The position numbers and the translations under genes were made by a program. A stretch of 64,000 nt of DNA from the NCBI GenBank assembly GCA_946894095.1, contig OX335657.1, positions 6,324,001 through 6,388,000 on the forward strand. Direction: 5' to 3'. The stretch comes from Incurvaria masculella. Its lineage: Eukaryota; Arthropoda; Insecta; Lepidoptera; Incurvariidae. The notes beneath the pieces are model-generated. The model saw only the letters and a list, made by a program, of their open reading frames with translations, had not been told where the DNA came from and did not search any database. Below are positions 33,351-44,172 of the stretch, piece by piece; the stretch's first letter is position 1; each line of letters begins with the position of its first letter.

Positions 33351-33946
33351 CTGAACACTGTTTATCCGTAAACGTAAAAAATATCTATGTGATATATCGG
33401 TCAGGTTCTATAGCAACAACTATTTATAAGTAAATATTTCTTGAAATCGTTTTTCTGTTTCAATGTACTCGTGCTTAAATAAAGAGAAAGTGTTGAGTTG
33501 GGTTCAACAGATATAGTAAAAAATACCTAAATTAAATCCAGAGCTTCAAAGAATCATGTCGTCAAATGAGCAGCTACATTAGAACTCAGCTGGAAATATT
33601 TTTTCTTACTAAATCTATACTCTTAAACGTATTCAATTTACATGAAAGTATAATAAAACATATGTTACTGCATATTACCATACGCTTTAAAAGCCAAGTA
33701 AAGGATTTCATCTTTTAAATTATTAACATTAATTGATATAATTATTTTTTCAATTATATTTTATATTTATTTTAATTTATATTTAATAGATGAAGCGTAT
33801 TTTGTTGTCATATAAATACATGACGGGTTAGTTGGTCTAGTTTAGCCAGTGCCAAGTCCATACAATAAAAATTAAAACCAATTGAAGGCTCATTCTATAG
33901 TTTTCATAATTTTGATTAGCATTGAAAACTGATGATCGGATATATA
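33351..33946. other. No gene; very AT-rich
   Basis: Long A/T-rich stretch with no feature. Confidence 0.5.
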
Positions 33947-34170
33947 TGGCTAATACCACACGTACTATCATGATATTAACTCAAAACATTTGATAGAAAT
34001 TAGGTGCCATGCCAGAACCTTCCTTTTCATTTACAATTACATTGAACTGGATGGAAAACACGGACGACTGTCATTGCCGCTTCGACCATCGTTGTTTCTG
34101 ACTTTACTTAGTAGGATCTTACGACGGACACGGGAAGAAACCTGATTTTTGCATGTGCCGGAACCCACAC
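33947..34170 (-). repeat. SINE copy, partial
   Basis: TATGGCTAATACCACACG, AAATTAGGTGCCATGCCAGA, CATTGAACTGGATGGAAAAC and CATTGCCGCTTCGACCATCG are near-exact SINE-body motifs. The head side is replaced by unrelated sequence after about 34100. Confidence 0.8.
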
Positions 34171-34627
34171 AGCACTATTGAAAATATTGATCAATGTTTT
34201 ACATCCAATGATCAAGCAATTAATCATTACTTAAGTGATAAGTAGGTCATATTTCGTATCGACGCAACATATTTTAATATGTAGTAGCTATAAAATAAGA
34301 ATGCTAAGCGAGAACGGCTCTACTTCAAAGCTCGTTTCATAATTTTAAAAGGATACAAATGCAATTCAATAAAGAAGAAATTTAATATCTAAAAAGAGGC
34401 CTAGACATTTTCTCGAGCATTCGAAAGAAACAATATCCTCTGAAGGTGTTTCTCTCCCTACAAAGGCCTTCTCTAATTCGATTGGCGGGAAGCGCCTTGA
34501 GCTCACAAATAAATTGGGTTAAAAAATCTCCTATTCCGTCCCCTCGTGCTGGAACTACCACCGCTATCTTCCATAGTATAAGTAGTACTTTCATGATGGG
34601 ACAGCGAATATTTTTTTATCTGTTCTG
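34171..34627. other. No gene recognised
   Basis: Opposing frames at 34382-34745 show no domain. Confidence 0.45.
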
Positions 34628-34998
34628 GTTTTTTTTTATAGAACCGGACATAGATGGCGAATACCACAAACAACGTCATGAGATTAGGCCGACACACCGC
34701 GTTACCGAAGTAATTAGGTGCCATGCCAGGAACTTCCCTTTATGAGAATGGCTGCTTTGAACTGGATTGAAACAAGAACATTTTTTAACTAACGCTCTGA
34801 AAATATTTTCGTCCAATGGAATGGTGCCAACCTGAGTGAGTTTTACCCTACTACCTAGCGCGGAAAGGGGACCTAAAATATCACATGGATTCCGAAACAT
34901 GGAACAGCTCGCATTTGTGACGCACGTATTGAACTCAGAAAGAGAATGAAAGTGTAGCATGAAACGGCAAGTCGCCGCGCCCCTGAACTACGAGCCTC
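34628..34998 (-). repeat. SINE copy, near full length, diverged
   Basis: Runs from GGACATAGATGGCGAATACC through AATTAGGTGCCATGCCAGGA and CACATGGATTCCGAAACATG to CGCCGCGCCCCTGAACTACG, that is, tail to tRNA-like head on the minus strand. A T-run (34629-34638) at the left is the tail remnant. Confidence 0.85.
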
Positions 34999-35898
34999 TC
35001 GATAATTGCAGAGCTTTTTCGTACAATTGAATTTAAAACACATTTTTTTATTTCCATTTTGCCGTGTTTATGCTTTAGGATTTTTTTTAAATTGAAATAT
35101 TATAACTGGAAATTATGCAACACAAGTGTTCGTTTTTTTTATTTCACATTTTAGTATTTTTTGTATCGACAGAAAACTTATTAGGGACGAGTTTCGAGCT
35201 TAAAATTGAAAGCAATGTAGGTCGATTGGCGGTTATGTAGATTGAATAAATGGAGCTTGTTTCACTAGGTAATTTCTACCCTTTGACCAGATCCTCGCTC
35301 GTTAGAAAGTCAACGATAGTCGTTTGCTGAGCCAAACACGTAGATTATGCAAACGATTTAAACTTTGTTTACGCGTAGACCTAAAAATATCTGTCGACTC
35401 TAATAATATTATCGCACCTAACATCACATATTTTAATGGTTATAGGAAAATTGTTATTTTAACTTATAACCGAGCAAACATTTTAATTAAGAACTGAGAT
35501 CATTAATTAAGAAATCATTTTTAATTAAGAAAATATATTTATGATCTTTGAAGATCTGGGATATATATGGAATACCCTGGAATATATTTGAATATACCTT
35601 AATGATGCCTGACAACATTGACATGTAGCAAAGTAGAAATGTAGAAATACTTCGATTAATTATTAAATTACTGACTAAAGTATTTCATACATAATACCAT
35701 ATTGGTTTTGAATGAATAGTCATTTTTTGAGACAAACAATAGATTAAAAACTAAAACAAAGATCATCAATAGAAAACATTAGAATTTATAAGTTCGATGA
35801 GCAGTAAAAATATAAAGTTGAGAAGTCAGTTTTATGTAATAATAGAATAAATCTGAATTTGATTGACGAATCTGATTCCTTAATGTTCCTCCTGTGTT
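34999..35898. other. No gene; AT-rich
   Basis: No supportable feature. TTAATTAAGAA occurs three times at 35480-35530 as local low-complexity repeats. Confidence 0.45.
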
Positions 35899-36196
35899 CC
35901 CTATACAAACGTAGTTTACTAATCATCTGAAAAACACTGTTCCGCTTTTTGGTATCTAATATTCTACAATAAATATCTGTGTCTGCACGTTATTGTTTTG
36001 CTGAAAAATCTAAAGCAAGTCAAATAACAGGCAAAAGAAAATCATCATACAAATTTTCTTTTCCCTGTTGTGTGACACAGGATACAGTTTTCGAAAAAAA
36101 AAACAAACACGTGCAGACATAGATATAAAAGTCTTAAATATTAAGCAAATTGGAACAGTGGTTTTCAAATGATTAGGAAACTACGTTTGTATGGGG
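35899..36196. mobile_element. 298-bp MITE with long inverted repeats
   Basis: The left end, CCCTATACAAACGTAGTTTA followed by CTAATCATCTGAAAA and CACTGTTCC, pairs with the right end, GGAACAGTGG...TTCAAATGATTAGGA and CTACGTTTGTATGGGG. Homology continues inward to GTGTCTGCACG / CGTGCAGACATAGA. The arms are about 90 bp with drift. No coding. Target duplication could not be defined. Confidence 0.75.
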
Positions 36197-36259
36197 AGTG
36201 TAATTTTCTGATGCTTACGGGCCCACTTTAAAAAAAAGTTTTTAAGCTCTCAGAGTAAA

Positions 36260-36640
36260 GGATTTTGAACACTACACGGCTATTCTCACCTCAAGTGTTC
36301 GTCACGATCCCACTCATCCATCGCGTGGGATTCGCCTCGAAAAAACCTCATTACATATCACATTCACGCAAGAAGTTCGTCTACACACGCGAGGAGCACG
36401 CGTCACGCGGAGCTCGGAGCCGCCGCCTCTGGTAGCTTGCGAGTGCGTGTCTGCCCGCGCCATTATCCGATGTTAGATGCTTTTTGTTAGCCAGGATCCG
36501 CCTCTCGAAAGTGCGCGTCGAAAATGATCACTAAATTTAGGAAGAAAAGCTCACGGTGCTTAAGGAGGCTCGTCAATTTCGCGTGGAGTTGGTTATTCGC
36601 TTAGTACGATTTTTATGCGTTCCGTTGTTAAAATAATACT
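36260..36640. promoter_or_regulatory. CpG island, unique; small frame inside
   Basis: Dense CpGs (CACGCGTCACGCGGAGCTCG at about 36398) in unique sequence. A 26-codon frame begins at 36523 (MITKFRKKSSRCLRR..., very basic) with an AAA-ATG context. It ends before any convincing splice donor, so it is not called as a gene. It may be a promoter or enhancer. Confidence 0.3.
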
Positions 36641-38480
36641 TTTCAGCGATTCAACTGGGTCTAGTGATGATAGGTAGTTCTGAAATGAAGGTTTCATTTA
36701 TTTATTTAATATGGTCCACTTACAGTATAAATCCGTATTAAATAAGAATAAACACAAGTTGAGTATGAAAACGAAGTATTGGGCACAGCGTGTACAATTA
36801 TAGTTAGTCAGCTGGAAGAAGTATATATCTACGATCCAGCAATACGTTTAAAAATATGTACAAGATATGGAAACTTAAGACAATGTTAAATTCTGTTTTA
36901 GCTGCTTATCCTCATATTAATGTGGAAACGGTAATGTCGTTACCATCTTAAATGAACAAAATATGTCGTTGGTATTATAAAGAGAAAACTCTTGTAACCA
37001 TGGGGGGCGAAAATGTATAATAACTAATTTAATAATTATTAAAATCGGGCATATTTCTAACGTGGAAATAAATATAACTGTTGGAATCAAAAGCTTCATC
37101 GAATAATATACAATCACGTCCTTATATTGTACGTCCTTATTTACGACGAGCGCTCCAAGAAAATCGCGAAAACGCTTGATACACATTTTATTACGGAACG
37201 TATTATGAAAGAAAATGTCTACCCACTCGCGTTTCAGCGGCTGTGTACACATGATGTGTTATTTTTTTCTCACGACGTCGTCTAATGCGCAAGTTATTCT
37301 AATTTCGACCTAGTTCGCTTCAGTGGTGGGAAAATATATCGCTCCAGTGAAACCTCCGTTTGGAAAATGTTCAAACGCCTTCATGACTTTTTACGATGAG
37401 AAATATATTTGTGGACATTATGGAAATAAAGAAGTTCGATTTTGTATCGTTTTATTTTTGTTATAAGCTCTAAATCTGGGATGTATTCTAGTATATTTTA
37501 CTTAATATTTACGTGCTGTAGTATGAATGCATGCGCTAGGTTAAATTGAAAAGAATATATTATATAGATTTGTAAATGATGAGTCTATTGAAATGAAAAG
37601 TAAGTTAGCACTTAGAACAAAAGTTAGTTTGACACGATATCCTTAACTCTAACCCACTATACTAAGGGCCACCATATTCCAACTATGCTTTTGGCAGCTA
37701 TCCAAATATGTTAATGCCTATTCAGTAAATCCAGGTTATTTTTCGAATGTATCGATCGGATATAAAAACGATTCTATACAATATTATTGAACTAATGAAA
37801 CTGTATTATAAATTAGCGTAAGCACATTAAACACACATTTGTTATGTTGGTAGGTTGATAAAACAACCAATTCGGTAATATTTGGATTAATAAATTTCCA
37901 AAGGAATGAAAAAATTAATCCAGGAATTAAGAGTAAACCTTTCTATTGAATATCTGCAATTGTTTGTTTTAAATATATTTGTTTTGAGGTCATTTGGTCT
38001 AAAACTTTTTCTGGTTATTAAAATGCGATAATGGTAAAATCGTATCCAATCAATTAACATAAAAGTGAATCATGTTATAATTTATAATTCATCCATTGTA
38101 TAAGTTGTTGCACGCATGAATAAAGAAGTAACTAAAGCAATAATTATAAAGAACAGAAATTAAATATTTCTTAACAGTATAATCAGCCCTTATCTTTAGA
38201 CATTAATACAGTTTACAGAGTTTCATCGCCACGCCGACTGCATAAAATATGCCAAAGTCTAATTGTATTCAAATTTAAATTAAAGGCGCTTAAGTTGCTC
38301 TCGCCTGGCATTGATGAAAGAAAAAAAAAACAAAACGCTCCGGAGATTTCCTTAGATTACAGTCATGAATAAATCAATTTGGGCGGTGACGACGCTAGAG
38401 AAGACATTAGGCGAATGTCGCCTCCGCTCGCCTCGTCATTAATGTTACGAGAGACCTTGATCTTGGAGTAGAACATTTTT
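36641..38480. other. No gene recognised
   Basis: AT-rich. A TTTATTTATTTAATATGG stretch at 36696 resembles a LINE tail. The 111-codon minus frame 37252-36917 has no domain that I recognise. Confidence 0.4.
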
Positions 38481-38772
38481 AGGGTTCCGTACCCAAAGGG
38501 TGAAAACGGAACCCTATTACTAAGCCTCCGTTGTCCGTCCATCCGTCCGTCCGTCCGTCCGTCTGTCCGTCCGTCCGTCCGTCTGTCACAGGGCTGTATC
38601 TCATGCACCGTAATAGGTAGGCATCTTGAAATTTATTTTGTCGCTATAACAACAAATTGGTAAAATTAAAGGGGGGTTCCATACAAAAAACGTGTTATAT
38701 TTGTGTTAAACCTTGTACGATGGTACGGAACCCTTCGTGTGCGAGTCCGACTCGCACTTGGCCGGTTTTTGT
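38481..38772 (+). repeat. TCCG-microsatellite dispersed repeat, copy 2
   Basis: AGGGTTCCGTACCCAAAGGG, a shorter interrupted (TCCG)n tract (about 38534-38585), CAGGGCTGTATCTCATG, and the end CGACTCGCACTTGGCCGGTT. Same order as 18296-18645, with a deletion in the middle. Confidence 0.88.
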
Positions 38773-40031
38773 TGACGGCGTTGCGTAAAACATTACATTA
38801 CGCTGAGAAATATACGGTAGAGAGCACTCGCTACGTTTTTGTTTTGTTTCTTTGGCAACTTTTCAAGCATTGCGTAACAAGGGCTGTATTTTCTTGTCAT
38901 TCCGTTTAAAGAGTCAATCTTAAGTGGAATACTGAAGACGCAATTTTTGAAGAGTCATTCCAAAAGAGAAGTCGGTATGGTATATGCCTGTTTGAAGTAG
39001 TAAGAAAATGTATACTGATATGTAACCTGAAAAAACGATTAGAAACGTTTTAAGTAACTTCAAATAGATTTAAGTTCCGCACCTTTTGAAGTAACAATAT
39101 TTCAATAAAAATAAATGTGTTGGTGTTATTTAAATAACAGCAGCACCCTTGCGAAAAGGGTTTTACCAACGAAGCGTACCGCATCTGAGTCTCCGTCTAA
39201 AGGGGCCGCGTTTGTTCTGACAGGCGCCGAAGTAACGTCTGAGAAATGGATTCTGCGAGTCTTAAAAATGAAATTCTATTATCATTCCTCAGCTGAGCCG
39301 GCGAGAAGCGCGTGTATGTAACAATATACAACGATTGTTATGTAACTGGTTACACGCACGATACAATACGAGCTTATATTTTGAACGCCGCTGTCACTGC
39401 TTCGTATCTCACATAATGCTTTTGAGAGTTGGTTTGTTCCGTGTACAGCATCTCCAGAGATGTTGAGCCTATCAATGAAATATTTATTTTTGTTGAATCG
39501 CTAAAAGGTAAAACATTCGTTATGCATTAAAGGAGCTTTTTAAGTTGTAAAGGTAAGGTATTTTGTGTATTAAGATTGGCAGGTTTTAGATCACAAAAGA
39601 AAATATAAATGAAAGAAAATTAAGTTTTTGAAGACTTGACACAATTTTGTATAAACTTATACATATGAACTTTATCTGACACTTTTATACCGGGTCAACT
39701 CAGCAGAAAAGAGACAGAGGGCAAGACTCTAGAATAGATGCATCAACTGCACTGCATCACCAATGCAGTGACCTGGGAGAACTGGAAGAATAGATACAAG
39801 ACTAAAATTCTAATGAATAACTGGTTCGGGAGCAGCGAGCAACACATGTCGCCTTTAAATAAATGTTTGCGGCTATGGGTGTTTACGGAACAGGGTAGTT
39901 ACAGGGTTTAGTAAAATGTAAAAACCAAATCACAAACCAACCTGTCGAAATCAAAATGATTTCATTGTTCTTCATTCATTGGAAATTTACCCTAAAACAC
40001 TAGGATCAAAGACTATTCAACTTCAATATTC
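38773..40031. other. No gene recognised
   Basis: A 68-codon plus frame at 39115-39321 sits in a GC-richer patch (39160-39310) but shows no domain. Otherwise AT-rich. Confidence 0.4.
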
Positions 40032-40197
40032 AATTTAGCGGGATGAAATGTCGGGTCGCAAAGCCGGAGTGAAACACGTGTACTTTGGTTGAAGATTGTA
40101 TATTCACTAATTATATTGGCGTGCGCGCGCGGCGCACGTAAAGAAATATAGCTGACGACGCAGCAGTCAGGTTACACATAATGTAGCTTACGCTACA
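40032..40197 (-). repeat. 3' LTR
   Basis: Direct repeat of 41280-41419. It carries an extra stretch of about 27 bp (CTGACGACGCAGCAGTCAGG region, 40151-40178) absent from the other LTR. The shared GC core, GTGCGCGCGCGGCGCACG, can itself fold. Confidence 0.8.
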
Positions 40198-40213
40198 TAC
40201 CTCCCCTCTTAAA
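40198..40213 (-). promoter_or_regulatory. Polypurine tract
   Basis: On the minus strand TTTAAGAGGGGAGGTA abuts the TGTAGCG start of the 3' LTR, the position where plus-strand DNA synthesis is primed in LTR elements. Confidence 0.7.
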
Positions 40214-40664
40214 GTAGGCTAAGGGGTGAAAAAAAAAACAAAAATGAAATAATAAAAAGTGACACTATTGCGTGAGTGGCCTTGAGCGCCAGCTCACTAC
40301 AGTATCGTTCACTTCACTTATATTGCACGCTTAGTTTTAAAATTTTGCTGTCGGAGTATTTTTGATGAGTCGGTCGATCGTGTTGTTAAATGCTATGAAC
40401 GTCGACGGCGTCGGCGGCGGCGGTGATGTGCAGGCATTGGAATTTCGCTGAATGGCAAAAATCGCTCAGTGGCGAGATTCCGTGAATTGAACTTTGTAAT
40501 ATTACACGATGTGTCGTGTTGTTGCAATACCGTATGCAAGTCCATGGAGGGCATTGTCTGCAACTTCTTGGTACTTGCATGATTGGTCTTGGCTTGTTTT
40601 ATGTGGTTTTTTCATAGTTTTCGTAGGTTTGCTGTTATATCCTGCTTGCTGCATGCTCGTCTCA

Positions 40665-41070
40665 AAGGACGCGGTGGGTCGGTCCAGGTGCCCAGTGGGA
40701 CGCGGTGAGTCGGTCGTACAGTCTGGGGGACGAGTGCTGCAGGCTTGCCCTTCTGTCTTGACACAGTGAGTCGGTCGAGTGCCCAGTGGGACGCGGTGAG
40801 TCGGTCAAACGCTGGGTGACGGAAGGCGTCCAACATTCTACTGGCGTTTTTAGGCTCACATAGAACGATGGTGAAGTTAGCAGAGGAGACCTTGATCTAC
40901 GATTGTGTTTTGAAGATACGGTTGGTGTAGTGATGGGGTGCTGCAGACGAAGCTTGGTCCTGGTCGGTTATTCAATTTGACGTGATAGGTCAGTGCCCAG
41001 TGCGACGCGGTGGGTCGGTCGATGGTACTGGGCGATGTAATGACGGGAGTTCCCAGTGCGAAGCGCTGTT
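40665..41070 (-). repeat. Internal minisatellite of the LTR element
   Basis: Variants of GTGCCCAGTGGGACGCGG followed by TGAGTCGGTC occur about five or six times (about 40665, 40687, 40760, 40779, 40992, 41049), with irregular spacing. The arginine/threonine-rich minus-strand frames 40612-40859 are translations of this repeat. Confidence 0.8.
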
Positions 41071-41267
41071 CTGATCAGTGATGTACGGCGATGTAGAGAT
41101 AGATGTCCTAGTTGGTGTTCATAGCGCCTACCTAGGATGACTGAAGATGCTGCTGCTGCGGGTTGCGTGCCTGTGATCCTGGAGTGATGGTGCGAATCTG
41201 CGGTGCCGCCGCTCGCTAGACGCGGTGTCTTGCGGCGGCGGCGATGGAAGGCTCTCGTGTTGCTTCA

Positions 41268-41279
41268 GTCGGGGTCACC
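41268..41279 (-). promoter_or_regulatory. Primer-binding-type site
   Basis: GGTGACCCCGAC on the minus strand lies directly after the 5' LTR end AAATT, the position of the tRNA primer-binding site. The specific tRNA was not determined. Confidence 0.65.
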
Positions 41280-41419
41280 AATTTAGCGAAGAAGATATGT
41301 CGACTCGCTAGGCCGGAGTGAAAGACGTGTGCTTCGGTTGAAGATCGTATATTCACTGAATTAAGTATTGGCGTGCGCGCGCGGCGCACGTAAAGAAACA
41401 TAATGTAGCTTACGCTACA
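41280..41419 (-). repeat. 5' LTR
   Basis: Minus-strand TGTAGCGTAAGCTACATTATG to CTTCGCTAAATT, paired with 40032-40197. Internal CGTGCGCCGCGCGCGCACG is shared by both LTRs. Confidence 0.8.
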
Positions 41420-42660
41420 ATAGCAATAAAGAAAAAAAGTCCTCCAAATACACTTATTTAGCCCGAATTACTTGCACAAAGGTTTTACGAGGACTATGAA
41501 TTGCACACCAACTGATTTCACATTTTTGGCTTACATCTGATATTCAGAAGAACGAGTTTTTGTAACAGTCCATATAGTCGAGTTTTTTTATGATATATCT
41601 ATGCAATTAAGTTTTAATAAAATTGTTGTCCTTTTAAAGGGTGGATGTAAGTGATTCAAAATTATGTAAAATGTTTTCGTTCGAATTTATGATATGGATG
41701 AGCATACGTAATTAATTCACAAAAACTTTCACATATTGTCGGTATTTCATCGATTCGAAATACAGATATTATTTATCGGTAATATCACTGACCATCAAGG
41801 AAACGCACCTTGAATTTAATGAAGGCAAGAAAATCAAGTTATTATTTCCACGAATTCTTCGAGGGTACGTCTTAAATCTTTAGAGAAATTAAAATAATCC
41901 TTCCAAATAATCCTTGGTGTGAAAACAATCTATTACCGTCTCGAATTGTGCCTTTACTCCTCGAATATAAGTGACGCAGAGTCTAATATGGGTCGTCGAA
42001 AGGTGTACACCTTTTATGAAAATCACAGATGCCTCTACGGGGCTAAGTCCTGCCTGCCACCTGTCATGCCATGCAGTCGGCGTAGCAGAGCTACGCGGCC
42101 TCGTAGCACCGACGTCACCGCTTGTAACGCTGGCGTAGCAAAGGACGCTCACAAAAGGACCGCCTCGGCGAGGCTGTTGAGTTGAATGGCCGCTCGTTGG
42201 GCTCCGGCTCCGCTTCCGGTTTTAATGCGTCTTACTTCTTTTGGATGCGAGATGAAATTTCAGCGTGCAATTGCTACGAATGTAGGCCAGTCTGCGGACG
42301 TCTGCCAGCGACGCGGTGAATTAATGCGAAGAACCGGTTCTTGGTTTTTCACAACGTTTTTCAACATGTATTATGCAAGAATGAGCTAATATTCACATAA
42401 TTATAGAAAAGCTGTAAAAAAATTATTTTAAGAAATTTAGAATATATATTTGACAGTGAAGATTTTTCATAGTATTCATAATTGAAAATACATCTTATTA
42501 ATTCAACAGGTAGGCTTAAACACCCAGTCTAAAAATATAGACAAATTAATAAGGAGAAATGGATGCGACTTTACAACGACGCGATGTTAAGTGCAGTATG
42601 TTTAAGCCTTGTGCGAACGTTGTATTCAGTTTACGTGTTACATGCAGTAACTGGAAATGT
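41420..42660. other. No gene; CpG patch at 42060-42250
   Basis: AT-rich except for a CpG-rich patch where opposing frames 41889-42185 overlap. No domain is seen on either strand. Possibly regulatory. Confidence 0.35.
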
Positions 42661-42960
42661 ATGGCAAACCCACCGTCATTATAACGCATTTCCGAAGAAA
42701 TTAGATAAAATGCCAGGACCTTTCGTTCGTATACACAGCTACATTGAACTTGATGGAAAAAACTGACCATTTTTCATTGCCGCTTAGACCATTTTTTTAT
42801 CCAATCCAACCCAAGGTTTAACCCTACTTACGGCTAATTGCGAAGGGCGAAGGCTATAAATAGATTCCGAACCATGAAAGAGCTCGGATTAGTGACGCTT
42901 ATACAATTTAGTCATTAAGAAGCGTACCCACGCCGCTGAGCTTTAACCCACTCCTTCTGT
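42661..42960 (-). repeat. SINE copy, diverged
   Basis: ACGCATTTCCGAAGAAATTA, AAATGCCAGGACCTTTCG, AGCTACATTGAACTTGATGG and TTCATTGCCGCTTAGACC, then AGATTCCGAACCATG and CACGCCGCTGAGCTTTAACC at the head side. Confidence 0.75.
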
Positions 42961-44172
42961 CACAACCCTGGAAGTAAGCATTGTATTGTAAAAGTACAGG
43001 TAAGAATCGAGATTTTTTATTAAAAAAGAAAAACGATACTGGTTACCAAAAATTACGACAAAGTTTTAAAAATAAATATTCAAACATAACGCCCCTACTT
43101 CAACGGAGAAAAGTTAAGAAAATTTGGATTTTTTTACTGTAGTAAGAAAATACTGATTAATTGATTGATTGAAATTGAACTTGAATTGACACTGAAAAAA
43201 TACAATTCGCAACAGTTGTAAAGTGTATCCCTCGAAGAGAATTCTTCCAGTCGACCTTTGGGTGTTCGAGATGTCTATACCATATTATAGGCTTGTAACT
43301 TAATAACTTACAAGATAACACCACGAAACCTTAAGTGTTTTCATTATCCTCAAACGCTCACTAGTTTTATGAAGTGATTCAGTCGAACAAAAAACCGGCT
43401 ATACTTATGGGGCCTAGGGGGCGAGCAGGGTTTATGCAGCGAATCAGTAAGTCTAGAAATGAAATCATAAAGAGCATTTACGAACGAATTGTATATAGCA
43501 ATGAGACTATAACATCAAATGTCTATTTATTTAATCTAATTATGTTTATTAATCAAATGAATGATTTGATTTGGAATTTCTTGAATTTTATGTAATGTGT
43601 ATAAAATTTAAATATAATCTTAATAATTTTATAGAATTTGATTTTTATTTGATTTGCAATTTTATCTATTTTAATTCGATTTGTATTGATTTTATTTTGA
43701 TTTCAATTGTTTATTGTTTATTGCCTATTGTTTATTGCAGGTGATGTAGTGCAGCATAATATGGATATTATGGTCCGAAATATATCTTTATTATTATTAT
43801 TATTATTATGAAGGATGTATATTAATACGAGAATTATAACAAGAGGCAAAAGCTTTTAACATATCGCCCACACGTTTGGATTGCTGGGTAATGGTTCGGT
43901 TTACGACGGCGCTGTACGTAACTCCACGTGAATAAGGCGGACAGGGGCCCTCAGAGGTCCATGTTGTGAGCTCGCTCTGATATTTTATTGCATTGCATGA
44001 TGAATAGTGCTACGAAGAAGGGCGTTTGTTGAGAGCTCAAAATGCACTTCACGGTCGAGATTTTTATCTCCTTTTGGGAAATATTTTAATCAACGTAAAT
44101 AAATAACATTACGTTACTTACTGAAATTAAACATTTTAACGACGATTTTAACGACATTCTACAGACATAATA
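42961..44172. other. No gene; AT repeats at 43600-43810
   Basis: Low-complexity TTTGAT/TTTATTG runs at 43560-43740, then a (TTA)n microsatellite at about 43788-43809. No coding. Confidence 0.5.

Larger units (their letters stand above)
40032..41419 (-). mobile_element. Non-autonomous LTR retrotransposon (TRIM-like)
   Basis: Two direct repeats of 166 and 140 bp bound a 1082-bp interior. On the minus strand each LTR starts TGTAGCGTAAGCTACAT and ends CGCTAAATT. A primer-binding-type site, GGTGACCCCGAC, follows the 5' LTR immediately, and a purine tract, TTTAAGAGGGGAGGTA, directly precedes the 3' LTR. No gag, protease, RT or integrase frame is present, so it would depend on an autonomous gypsy-like partner. 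LTR differences suggest it is not very young. Target duplications were not clear. Confidence 0.8.

Noticed and set aside
36917..37252. 111-codon minus-strand frame
   Set aside because: No recognisable domain, AT-rich composition and no splice context; likely chance.
40612..40859. Minus-strand proteins with repeated DRLTASHWA/THRVPLG motifs
   Set aside because: They are translations of the minisatellite inside the LTR element.
40198..41279. Search for gag or pol inside the LTR element
   Set aside because: No frame with zinc-knuckle, protease, RT or integrase motifs was seen; the interior is a short non-coding stretch.
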